From Rickettsiales bacterium (GTDB lineage Bacteria > Pseudomonadota > Alphaproteobacteria > Rs-D84): a stretch of 19,843 bases of DNA. This document shows positions 9,517-15,380 of the stretch, piece by piece. Position 1 is the stretch's first letter. Every line of letters begins with the position of its first letter. Both the position numbers and the translations under genes were made by a program. A model generated the notes under the pieces. That model saw only the letters and a program-made list of their open reading frames with translations. It searched no databases and was not told where the DNA came from. The DNA lies in contig JAITLD010000029.1 in the NCBI GenBank assembly GCA_031278055.1, forward strand, positions 1 to 19,843, given 5' to 3'.

Positions 9517-9822
9517 ATGGATGTAAATGCATTGATGAAACAAGCAAAAGAATTGCAAGATAAAGTTGCGGCGGCGCAGGACGAGTTGGCGGCGATGTCC
9601 CTGAAAGGAATCGCGGGAAACGGCCTTGCCATTGTCGAATTGGATGGAAAATACAATTTGCAAAAATTGACGCTGTCGCCGGATTTGATGAAAGAGGCCG
9701 CGGATGACGCGGCCGCGGTCATAACTGCGGCATTCATGGACGCAAAGGCCAAAGTTGACGCGACTGTCGACAAAGTCATGGGCGAGGCGACCAGCGGAAT
9801 GCGGCTGCCGACAGAAGCATGA
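9517..9822 (+). CDS. YbaB/EbfC family nucleoid-associated protein
   Basis: This is a small DNA-binding protein of 101 residues, the usual size for YbaB/EbfC. Family features are the N-terminal helix DVNALMKQAKELQDKVAAAQDELA, the central strand region GIAGNGLAIVELDGKYNLQKLTLSPDL and the long C-terminal helix. Members form tweezer-like dimers that bind DNA; their physiological role is loosely defined. The ATG at 9517 has AGAGG six bases upstream. The frame is also open back to 9370, but that overlaps pnp and is out of family. ybaB usually sits between dnaX and recR; here it follows pnp and precedes a tRNA, so it has been relocated. Confidence 0.92.
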   Translation: MDVNALMKQAKELQDKVAAAQDELAAMSLKGIAGNGLAIVELDGKYNLQKLTLSPDLMKEAADDAAAVITAAFMDAKAKVDATVDKVMGEATSGMRLPTEA

Positions 9823-9835
9823 ATTCAAAGTTATG

Positions 9836-9892
9836 AGTTAAGAGTCAAAAGTTTTTTAATTGAACTCGCGACTTTTACACTCTTAACTTTTT
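9836..9892 (+). terminator. AT-rich inverted repeat with trailing T-run, possible terminator between ybaB and tRNA-Val
   Basis: AGTTAAGAGT (9836-9845) and ACTCTTAACT (9879-9888) are perfect complements, and inside them AAAAGT pairs with ACTTTT. This gives a 16-bp stem with one small internal loop and an 18-nt apical loop. TTTTTC follows immediately. The stem is poor in GC, so termination would be weak. The arms are built from the same heptamer words (GAGTTAA, GAGTCAA) that recur on the other side of the tRNA. Confidence 0.45.
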
Positions 9893-9893
9893 C

Positions 9894-9969
9894 GGGCGTT
9901 TAACTCAGTTGGTAGAGTGTTTGCTTTACACGCAAAATGTCGGGGGTTCGAGTCCCTCAACGCCCACCA
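9894..9969 (+). tRNA. tRNA-Val, anticodon UAC, with encoded CCA
   Basis: The cloverleaf folds completely. The acceptor GGGCGTT pairs with AACGCCC. The D-arm is ACTC/GAGT with loop AGTTGGTA. The anticodon stem TTTGC/GCAAA closes a loop with U33 and anticodon TAC (9927-9929), which reads valine GUA codons. The T-arm is GGGGG/CCCTC around TTCGAGT. The discriminator is A9966 and CCA is encoded at 9967-9969. It follows ybaB after 71 bases of repeat sequence. Nothing downstream repeats the tRNA 3' end, so it does not look like an occupied integration site. Confidence 0.97.
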
Positions 9970-9978
9970 GGCACAATT

Positions 9979-10006
9979 GAGTTCAGAGTTCAGAGTTATG
10001 AGTTAA
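9979..10006 (+). repeat. Tandem heptanucleotide repeat GAGTTCA x4
   Basis: Four consecutive 7-mers read GAGTTCA, GAGTTCA, GAGTTAT, GAGTTAA. Related words occur before the tRNA (GAGTTAA, GAGTCAA at 9835-9848) and, as reverse complements (TGAACTC), beside the dRS3-like palindromes at 296, 13441, 19655 and 19764. Tandem heptads of this kind are known intergenic repeats in some bacteria. Confidence 0.7.
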
Positions 10007-10436
10007 GAATTTTACGGGCCAGGCGAACTGACAAACCCACTCCCCCCCCCAAGGTTCTAGAAACATTTTTCAGAAATGACCGCCCACTGGCGATTTTAGA
10101 ACTTTTTTCATCGCCGTCCCGCATTTCCGCCATTTCCAACGCAAAGTCCGCGAAATCATCGCCCCAGCCACCCGCCGCCGAAAACAAATCCGCAATCGCG
10201 CGGTCATCTTCACCGGCGACGCATTGGAAAGCCCCTTGCAAAGCATAACAAGCCCGCAGAGAAACGCCCATTGAATTTGATAACGCCGAAATTGCCGATG
10301 ACGACGAAATAGAAGAAAACAACGCAGAGCAAACCGCCACAACTTCGTAGAAATCCGCAGAATTTTTTTTGGAGGGTAATAATGTTAAATAATTTCTTAT
10401 TGCGTGCGAACAGCACAAAAATGCGAATTGTTTCAC
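9996..10436 (-). CDS. Doubtful hypothetical ORF or gene remnant
   Basis: This is a 146-codon frame from a GTG at 10436. I do not recognise the product. The middle part (about 10090-10280) has credible codon use and an acidic, hydrophilic sequence including EDDRAIADLFSAAGGWGDDF and ADFALEMAEMRDGDEK. The N-terminal third is Ser-rich and odd, and its end runs through a G9 homopolymer (C9 on plus, 10042-10050) into the heptamer repeat. No ribosome binding site is convincing. On the plus strand, 10249-10350 is also open and acidic (FDNAEIADDDEIEENNAEQ), which weakens both readings. The stretch between tRNA-Val and brnA is thus probably degraded coding sequence. Confidence 0.25.
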   Translation of the reverse strand: MKQFAFLCCSHAIRNYLTLLPSKKNSADFYEVVAVCSALFSSISSSSAISALSNSMGVSLRACYALQGAFQCVAGEDDRAIADLFSAAGGWGDDFADFALEMAEMRDGDEKSSKIASGRSFLKNVSRTLGGGVGLSVRLARKILNS

Positions 10437-10443
10437 CGAATAT

Positions 10444-10466
10444 AAAACCGCCCGTAGAGCGGTTTT
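10444..10466 (-). terminator. Bidirectional intrinsic terminator downstream of brnA
   Basis: AAAACCGC and GCGGTTTT form a perfect 8-bp stem with a 7-nt loop, giving TTTTAT-type tails on both strands. It lies two bases after the brnA stop on the minus strand, so it should end the brnT-brnA transcript. Read from the plus strand it would also stop transcription arriving from the tRNA side. Confidence 0.75.
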
Positions 10467-10467
10467 A

Positions 10468-10833
10468 TTATGCCTGTGGATGTCCCGGTTTCATGGAAAC
10501 AAGGTGGCCGCTTTCGATTCCATTCGTTACGAATTCGCTCACGCGGGTCTGCCATCCGGGCCCCGTCTCACGCAACAGCGCGGCATAGGAAAGCGGTATG
10601 CGGATTGCTATACCTACGCGCGGATTTTCCGCGCGGGGGCGCCCGTTGCGGTTGATGTATTGTTTTAATACGGCGAACCCGCGGCCAACCAACGGCACGC
10701 GGCCGGATTTTCTGTCCTCGTCCGTGATGCCCGACGAAAATTCCGGAATGTCCTGCTTGGACAGTTCCGCCAATTTTTCAGGCGTCCATTTCGCCCTTAT
10801 CTGCGAAGATGTCATTTCAGTCGTGTTTTTCAT
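10468..10833 (-). CDS. brnA: BrnA-family antitoxin
   Basis: This is the antitoxin of a type II pair; BrnA binds BrnT and the operon's operator. It has 121 residues. The C-terminal half carries the family block RIPLSYAALLRETGPGWQTRVSEFV, the DUF4415/BrnA DNA-binding region. The N-terminal part has the acidic helix KWTPEKLAELSKQDIPEF that in this family wraps the toxin. Its ATG lies inside the end of brnT (17-bp overlap), so the antitoxin is translated behind the toxin, the usual brnT-brnA order. A tail of about 20 residues after the DNA-binding block (GIESGHLVSMKPGHPQA) is longer than in compact BrnA proteins. An intrinsic terminator follows directly. Confidence 0.88.
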   Translation of the reverse strand: MKNTTEMTSSQIRAKWTPEKLAELSKQDIPEFSSGITDEDRKSGRVPLVGRGFAVLKQYINRNGRPRAENPRVGIAIRIPLSYAALLRETGPGWQTRVSEFVTNGIESGHLVSMKPGHPQA

Positions 10834-11092
10834 ATTCGGCCTCCCAATCTTTCTTATTGATTCTAAACAAACTTATCACGCGGATTTTGCCGCCGCGCGG
10901 CGTCCAGCATAAGCATAGGCGCAATTCCCCGACAAGCCCGAACGAAAGAAATCTGTCTTCGCCGTAATCAATTCTGTCGTCTTTGCGTGTTTTGACATTC
11001 GGGTCAGACAGAACTAATCCAGCAATCTCAAAATCAATCCCGTGCCTTTCAATGTTTGACTGTCGCTTCGGTTCGTCCCAGATAAAATTCGT
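10817..11092 (-). CDS. brnT: BrnT-family toxin, start codon anomalous (ACG)
   Basis: BrnT is a RelE-fold ribonuclease toxin that blocks translation. The frame shows the family N-terminus NFIWDEPKRQSNIERHGIDF, the middle DRIDYGEDRFLSFGLV and the C-terminal strand and helix KIRVISLFRINKKDWEAEYEKHD. The expected first codon before NFIWDEPK is ACG (11092-11090), one base from ATG. The only canonical in-frame start upstream is a TTG at 11140. That TTG is the first three bases of a TTGACA promoter box, has no ribosome binding site and would not be in the mRNA. From ACG the toxin would be 91 residues. Either ACG is used inefficiently, lowering toxin output, or the toxin is silenced and only brnA is made. 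The two genes overlap and share a promoter. Confidence 0.8.
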   Translation of the reverse strand, partial: TNFIWDEPKRQSNIERHGIDFEIAGLVLSDPNVKTRKDDRIDYGEDRFLSFGLVGELRLCLCWTPRGGKIRVISLFRINKKDWEAEYEKHD

Positions 11093-11108
11093 TTCGTTGT
11101 TTATACCT

Positions 11109-11127
11109 GTTATTGTATAGCAATAAC
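11109..11127 (-). promoter_or_regulatory. Palindromic operator candidate over the brnT -10 box
   Basis: Minus strand GTTATTG-CTATA-CAATAAC is a perfect 7-bp inverted repeat around five bases, overlapping the -10 hexamer. BrnA antitoxins repress their own promoter, so this is a natural BrnA site. The binding itself is inferred. Confidence 0.55.
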
Positions 11128-11140
11128 TGTAATATGTCAA
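11112..11140 (-). promoter_or_regulatory. brnT-brnA promoter
   Basis: On the minus strand TTGACA (11140-11135), a 17-bp spacer and TACAAT (11117-11112) make the best consensus promoter in the window. The start of transcription would fall near 11105, inside the longest brnT frame. This is the main reason for rejecting the TTG start at 11140. Confidence 0.75.
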
Positions 11141-11291
11141 GTAGAAATGAAAATAATTTCGCCATCGTCATTCCCTGTTTTATACCCGTATTGTAGAATA
11201 TATTTCACTTATTCTTCGCCGTTCGATTTTCGTGCGCGGGAAACTTTGTCAATTAATGCGGATATGAGTTAAGGAAAATTGTTAATTGTCC

Positions 11292-12875
11292 TCACGTGCG
11301 GGTCGGATAGCCGCCGCGGTCGAGAATCGCGGCGATTTCATAATGTTTGATTTTTTTCGCGCTTGTCTGCGGCAATTCGTCTTCGGTTATCGCGAAATGG
11401 CTGACCCATTTATACGGCGCTATCGACAGATTCGAGGTTCTGACCAGAAATTTCACGCGCTCCAATGTCGTGCCAGGCTTTACCTGAAACACCCCGTAGG
11501 CGACGGCTTTACCCCTGACCTGCCGCTCCAAAACCGCGGCGGCCAAGATTTCGTCGTTCGTCAAATACAAATCTTCCAGCTCGTCAGGATAAACATTTTT
11601 GCCGCTGTCCAAAACTATAACCTGTTTTTTTCGCCCTTTTACAATCAGCCGTTTTTTAGAATCAAGTTTGCCAATGTCGCCCGTTTTGAACCATCCGTTT
11701 TCAAACACTTCCGCATTTGCGGTCGGGTTATCCACATAACCGGACATAACAAGAGAGCCTTTGACCCAAATCTCGCCAATTCCATCCTTGTCCGGATTAT
11801 GTATTTTGATTTCGTTTCCGGGAAGCGGGCCCGCGTAATGTATTTTTCCATCGGGCAATAAAAATTGAAAATTGAAGTTCGACGGGCCTGTCGTTTCCGT
11901 CAAACCATAACAGTCGCCGACAACAAAGCCCAGTTTTTCAAAAAACCCGCGGACCCGCGGCTTTAATGTCGCGCCCGCAGACACCAGCACCTTGCAACGG
12001 CCGCCAAATAAATCTTGGATCGGCTTTTGCACCTTTTTTACCAACGCCCCCAGGCCGATTGCGCGCAAAAATCCGCGCATTCCCAAAATTATTTTCATAA
12101 CAAAATATTTTCGCTTTTCTTTCGCGTTCTCTATGATTTTTTTATAAAAGCCCTCGAGTACCCGCGGAACCGCCGGAATAACATCGGGATGATATTCGGA
12201 AAAATCATTGATGAATTCGCGCGGATTCAGCACCGGTTGCAAAAGCAACCTGCACCGCAAAACCAAGGGCGCGATTATATTGATAACCACTCCATAAATA
12301 TGATAAAGCGGCAAAAATCCATAAAACATATACCCTGGATGTATCACTGGATTGTAAAACAACGCCCCCTCGCCCAGGGCGACAATGTTGCCGTGCGTCA
12401 GGCCGACGACCTTGGGATTTCCGGTCGACCCCGATGTGAAAGACAACATCGCCAAATCCCCATGGTTGCAATCCGCCGCGGAAAAATCCTTTTCATCCGC
12501 GGAATCCGGCGCCTCAATATCAAACATTTCCGGCCCGTTTTCAACAAAGTAATCCTTTTGCGCCAGCGCAAGCTTGCAATTCGTATGATTCATCATGTTC
12601 AAATGCTCATCTTTCGAGAGACCCGTATCCAGCATAAGAACCTTGGCGCCAAGGGAAATAATGGCGAAATACGATTTTATAAACCATGGCGTGTTGTTGG
12701 ACAAAAGCGCGACAACATCGCCTCTTTTCACCATGAATTTTTGCGCCAGAAAAACCGCGCGCCGCTTGACATCTTTAAGCAAATCCGCATAGCTTTCGTT
12801 TTGCCGGACAAAAAAAACCTCGCGCCCGTTCTCCGAACAAATATTATGCAGCATATCAAATATATTCTTAAACAT
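11292..12875 (-). CDS. AMP-dependent synthetase/ligase, probably fatty acyl-CoA ligase
   Basis: This is an adenylate-forming enzyme that activates a carboxylic acid to acyl-AMP and transfers it, most often to CoA. It has 527 residues. The ATP-binding P-loop is LSFTSGSTGNPKVVGLTH (about 145-161), followed by the PLYHIYG motif (189-195), CYGLTETTG (322-330), the hinge aspartate in WFKTGDIGKLDSKKRLIVKG (396-414) and GKNVYPDELE (425-434), a signature of long-chain acyl-CoA synthetases. The C-terminal catalytic lysine region is LPQTSAKKIK (501-510). The ATG is preceded by AAGGAAAG and a clear promoter. It stands alone, with no carrier protein or reductase gene nearby. Fatty acid activation fits best; an acyl-ACP or aryl-acid ligase cannot be excluded. 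Confidence 0.9.
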   Translation of the reverse strand: MFKNIFDMLHNICSENGREVFFVRQNESYADLLKDVKRRAVFLAQKFMVKRGDVVALLSNNTPWFIKSYFAIISLGAKVLMLDTGLSKDEHLNMMNHTNCKLALAQKDYFVENGPEMFDIEAPDSADEKDFSAADCNHGDLAMLSFTSGSTGNPKVVGLTHGNIVALGEGALFYNPVIHPGYMFYGFLPLYHIYGVVINIIAPLVLRCRLLLQPVLNPREFINDFSEYHPDVIPAVPRVLEGFYKKIIENAKEKRKYFVMKIILGMRGFLRAIGLGALVKKVQKPIQDLFGGRCKVLVSAGATLKPRVRGFFEKLGFVVGDCYGLTETTGPSNFNFQFLLPDGKIHYAGPLPGNEIKIHNPDKDGIGEIWVKGSLVMSGYVDNPTANAEVFENGWFKTGDIGKLDSKKRLIVKGRKKQVIVLDSGKNVYPDELEDLYLTNDEILAAAVLERQVRGKAVAYGVFQVKPGTTLERVKFLVRTSNLSIAPYKWVSHFAITEDELPQTSAKKIKHYEIAAILDRGGYPTRT

Positions 12876-12900
12876 TTCTTTCCTTTTTTTAACTCATGAA

Positions 12901-12928
12901 AGTGTAGCAGTTTGGGGCCGCGTGTCAA
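12901..12928 (-). promoter_or_regulatory. Promoter of the acyl-CoA ligase gene
   Basis: Minus strand TTGACA (12928-12923), a 16-bp spacer and TACACT (12906-12901). Transcription starting near 12894 leaves about 20 nt of leader with the AAGGAAAG ribosome binding site. Confidence 0.65.
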
Positions 12929-12988
12929 ACAAATAGAATTTTTGCCCAAAAAAATAGAGATGGGGCGCAAAAAAAATCGCTTTCAAGT

Positions 12989-13016
12989 TTGCTATCTTGA
13001 CAAAATATACTACAAT
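12989..13016 (+). promoter_or_regulatory. Putative rnpA promoter
   Basis: TTGCTA (12989-12994), a 16-bp spacer and TACAAT (13011-13016). Only ten bases separate the -10 box from the rnpA ATG, so the transcript would have a leader of about 3-4 nt. A perfect TTGACA at 12997 has no -10 box at a suitable distance. Confidence 0.45.
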
Positions 13017-13026
13017 TTTTAGAAGT

Positions 13027-13338
13027 ATGAAAAACACTATAAAAAAGCACAAAGATTTCGATTTTTTGGGCGCGGCGACATTCACCATGCCTGCTTTTTT
13101 TGTGAAATACAAGCCGAAAAAACATGAAAGCGGGGAATTCGGCCTGATTGCCAGCAAGCGCAATTTTCCGACCGCAGTTAAAAGAAATCGGGCGAAAAGA
13201 TTGCTCCGCACATGGCTGGCCAAACGCGAACTGCCAAAAAATGCCGATGTCCTTTTGATAGCGCGAGAAAAAATTTTGAAAACTAAATTCGCGGACGGGG
13301 TGGGGCAAATAACAGCCGCAATGAAAAGAATAGAATAG
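13027..13338 (+). CDS. rnpA: Ribonuclease P protein component
   Basis: RnpA is the basic protein subunit of RNase P, which helps the catalytic RNA remove 5' leaders from pre-tRNAs. It has 103 residues and is rich in Lys/Arg. The family core is GLIASKRNFPTAVKRNRAKRLLRTWL, with the RNR signature at residues 53-55, followed by NADVLLIARE. The ATG at 13027 is chosen; an in-frame TTG at 12997 coincides with a TTGACA box. No Shine-Dalgarno precedes the ATG. rpmH normally lies just upstream and yidD/yidC downstream. Here the divergent ligase gene is upstream and accB follows, so the conserved rpmH-rnpA-yidC cluster is broken. Confidence 0.93.
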   Translation: MKNTIKKHKDFDFLGAATFTMPAFFVKYKPKKHESGEFGLIASKRNFPTAVKRNRAKRLLRTWLAKRELPKNADVLLIAREKILKTKFADGVGQITAAMKRIE

Positions 13339-13363
13339 CGCCGAGGACAATCGGGAATTGAGT

Positions 13364-13391
13364 TAAATTATTAATTATCAATTATAAATTA
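13364..13391. repeat. AT-rich intergenic repeat, rnpA-accB gap
   Basis: AAATTATTAATTATCAATTA and the following TAAATTA belong to the same family as the gaps before truB and between recF and dnaJ. ATTATTAATTATCAAT occurs again at 16469-16484. The rest of this 204-bp gap holds a dRS3-like palindrome, a heptamer word, a short GGGGGACAGGCCAATGTC word and the accB promoter. Confidence 0.5.
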
Positions 13392-13401
13392 AGGCTCTAT
13401 T

Positions 13402-13421
13402 ATTCCCGCCTGCGCGGGAAT
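13402..13421. repeat. dRS3-like palindrome (copy 2, loop CTGC)
   Basis: ATTCCCGC-CTGC-GCGGGAAT has an intact 8-bp stem and one base changed in the loop relative to the other copies. The words GACAAA and AACTCTGAACTC follow on the same side as in the copies near 19700, though spacing and order differ. Confidence 0.8.
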
Positions 13422-13492
13422 TGTGCATGACAAAAAACTCTGAACTCACAAAGGGGGACAGGCCAATGTCTCAGTTATCAATTACATTTTTT

Positions 13493-13520
13493 TTGACTAT
13501 TTTCGACGATATGTTACAAT
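13493..13520 (+). promoter_or_regulatory. Promoter of accB-accC
   Basis: TTGACT (13493-13498), a 16-bp spacer and TACAAT (13515-13520). The expected leader is about 16 nt and includes AAAGGA before the ATG at 13543. Confidence 0.65.
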
Positions 13521-13542
13521 AGGCGCACGAAAAAGGATTTTT

Positions 13543-13989
13543 ATGTCAAAAAAAGCAATTGAGAAAGTCGCCAAGATGATGGACGAAACAGGCCTGATGG
13601 AAATCACAACCGAATTCGTCGCGTTTTGGGGGCTCATCAAAAGAAAAATACACTTGTCAAAACAAAATATTTGTATAACAAATGCGGCAATAGATGCCGG
13701 CACTGACCCTAAAAAATCACAAAAAAGCCCTGAAAATGCGGGCGCCGTAGCCTCTGTCGGCGTAATAACGTCGCCTATGGTCGGGGTCGTATATTTATCG
13801 CCGGAGCCAAACGCAAAGCCTTTTGCCAATGTCGGCAAGAAAGTATCCGAGGGGGACACTTTGTGCCTGATAGAGGCGATGAAAACTTTTAATCCCGTCA
13901 AGGCGCTCAAATCCGGCGTTGTTGCCGAGATTCTGGTCGAAGACGGGCAGACTGTCGAGTACGGGACGCCGCTGGTTGTGGTCGAATAA
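13543..13989 (+). CDS. accB: Biotin carboxyl carrier protein of acetyl-CoA carboxylase
   Basis: AccB carries biotin between the carboxylase (AccC) and the carboxyltransferase (AccAD) in the first committed step of fatty acid synthesis. It has 148 residues. A short N-terminal helix region and a Pro/Ala/Ser linker lead to a biotinyl domain from about residue 75, with ITSPMVGVVYLSP and the biotin-accepting lysine K114 in EAMKTFNPVKA. The C-terminal DGQTVEYGTPLVVVE closes the domain. A promoter and an AAAGGA site support the ATG. accC follows 15 nt later, the standard operon. Confidence 0.97.
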   Translation: MSKKAIEKVAKMMDETGLMEITTEFVAFWGLIKRKIHLSKQNICITNAAIDAGTDPKKSQKSPENAGAVASVGVITSPMVGVVYLSPEPNAKPFANVGKKVSEGDTLCLIEAMKTFNPVKALKSGVVAEILVEDGQTVEYGTPLVVVE

Positions 13990-14004
13990 GGCCGAGCCGT
14001 CGAA

Positions 14005-15360
14005 ATGAAAAGAAAAATCAACAAAATCTTGATTGCAAACCGTGGCGAAATCGCGCTACGCGTTATACGCGCATGCCGGGAAATGGGGATTTTGACCGTC
14101 GCCGTATATTCGACGGCCGACTCGGAGGCGGCGCATGTCCGCATGGCGGACGAATCCGTGTGCATAGGGTCCGCGCCCGCCAAAGATTCCTATCTGAACG
14201 AAGGGGCGATTCTGACAGCCGCATTGTTGACTGATTCGGACGCGATTCACCCGGGTTACGGATTTTTGTCGGAACGGGCGGATTTCGTGAAAAAGATTGA
14301 AAGCCACGGCCTGATTTGGATTGGGCCGTCAAGCGATATGATTTCCAAAATGGGCGACAAAGTCGAGGCGAAGAAAACGGCCGCCGAATGCGGCCTGCCG
14401 CTGGTTCCCGGGTCGGACGGAGAAGTCGAGACGCTGGAATCCGCGCTGGATTGGGCGGATAAAATCGGGTATCCGATCATGCTGAAAGCGGCGGCGGGCG
14501 GCGGCGGGAAAGGCATGCGCCCCGTGTTTTCCAAGGATGAGATGGCAGACGCCTTCGCGCTTACGAAAGTCGAGGCGAAAAACGCCTTTGGCGACGATAC
14601 GATTTACATCGAAAAACTGCTTCTTCATCCGCGGCACATAGAATTCCAAGTTTTGGGCGATAAACACGGAAATTACGTTATTTTAGGCGAACGGGATTGC
14701 TCTTTGCAACGCAAAAATCAAAAGGTTATGGAGGAATGCCCCGCCATCGCGATAACAGATAAAGAACGCCAAAAAATGCTTGAAATATGCAGAAACGCTG
14801 TAAAAAAAATGGGGTACACAAACGCCGGAACATTGGAATTCATGTATGAAAACGGCGAGTTTTATTTCCTTGAAATGAACACTCGCTTGCAGGTCGAACA
14901 TCCGGTGACGGAAATGGTTTATGGAATCGACTTGGTGCGCGAACAAATTCGCGTGGCGGACGGCGAAAAGCTCGAATTCTCGCAGGCGGACTTGACGCCG
15001 CGCGGGCATGCCATGGAATTTCGCATAAATGCCGAAGACCCCGAAACCTTTATTCCAAATCCCGGACAATTGAGCCAGTTTAATCCGCCCGGGGGGCTTG
15101 GAATCCGCATAGATTCCGCGGTATGCGCCGGATATTCCATTCCGCCAAACTATGATTCCATGATTGCGAAACTGATAGTTTACGCAAAAGACAGGCCGTC
15201 TTGTTTGGCGCGGTCGGCGCGCGCATTGGATGAATTTATAATAAGCGGCGTCAAGACCACAATTCCATTGCAGAAAAAATTGATTGAAAATGCCGATGTT
15301 CTGGCGGGGAATTTTGACAATCACTGGCTGGAAAACTTTCTTGAATTAAAAATCAGCTAG
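14005..15360 (+). CDS. accC: Biotin carboxylase subunit of acetyl-CoA carboxylase
   Basis: AccC uses ATP and bicarbonate to carboxylate the biotin on AccB. The 451 residues match the usual ~449. The N-terminal domain begins KILIANRGEIALRVIRACREMG and has HPGYGFLSE. The ATP-grasp domain has the glycine loop KAAAGGGGKGM and the metal-binding and catalytic block FLEMNTRLQVEHPVTEM. The C-terminal part includes GHAMEFRINAEDP and the NYDSMIAKLIV motif near residues 380-390. The ATG lies 15 nt after accB without a strong ribosome binding site, suggesting coupled translation. recF converges from the other strand, leaving only 20 bp between stops and no obvious terminator. Confidence 0.98.
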   Translation: MKRKINKILIANRGEIALRVIRACREMGILTVAVYSTADSEAAHVRMADESVCIGSAPAKDSYLNEGAILTAALLTDSDAIHPGYGFLSERADFVKKIESHGLIWIGPSSDMISKMGDKVEAKKTAAECGLPLVPGSDGEVETLESALDWADKIGYPIMLKAAAGGGGKGMRPVFSKDEMADAFALTKVEAKNAFGDDTIYIEKLLLHPRHIEFQVLGDKHGNYVILGERDCSLQRKNQKVMEECPAIAITDKERQKMLEICRNAVKKMGYTNAGTLEFMYENGEFYFLEMNTRLQVEHPVTEMVYGIDLVREQIRVADGEKLEFSQADLTPRGHAMEFRINAEDPETFIPNPGQLSQFNPPGGLGIRIDSAVCAGYSIPPNYDSMIAKLIVYAKDRPSCLARSARALDEFIISGVKTTIPLQKKLIENADVLAGNFDNHWLENFLELKIS

Positions 15361-15380
15361 CGGGCCGTAATTCTTTATTC

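Noticed and set aside
9937..10248. Plus-strand frame starting inside tRNA-Val
   Set aside because: It begins within the tRNA, passes through the heptamer array and C9 tract, and is Ser/Pro-rich like an antisense translation.
10382..10588. 68-codon plus-strand ORF with a strong GGAGGG site
   Set aside because: The ribosome binding site is striking, but the frame crosses a bidirectional terminator and then runs antisense to brnA. At most it is the remnant of a gene start.
11093..11140. TTG start giving BrnT 16 more residues
   Set aside because: The TTG is part of the -35 box, has no ribosome binding site, and the extra residues are not family-like.
9894..11140. Integrated element at tRNA-Val
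   Set aside because: No integrase and no second copy of the tRNA 3' end found within the window.
11168..11246. Split dRS3-like element (TCATTCCC and GCGCGGGAAAC about 65 bp apart)
   Set aside because: The half-sites are imperfect and the spacing is unlike the other copies; chance cannot be excluded.
12015..12899. 294-codon plus-strand frame antisense to the acyl-CoA ligase
   Set aside because: Basic, low-information sequence typical of an antisense shadow; the minus strand has complete family motifs and a promoter.
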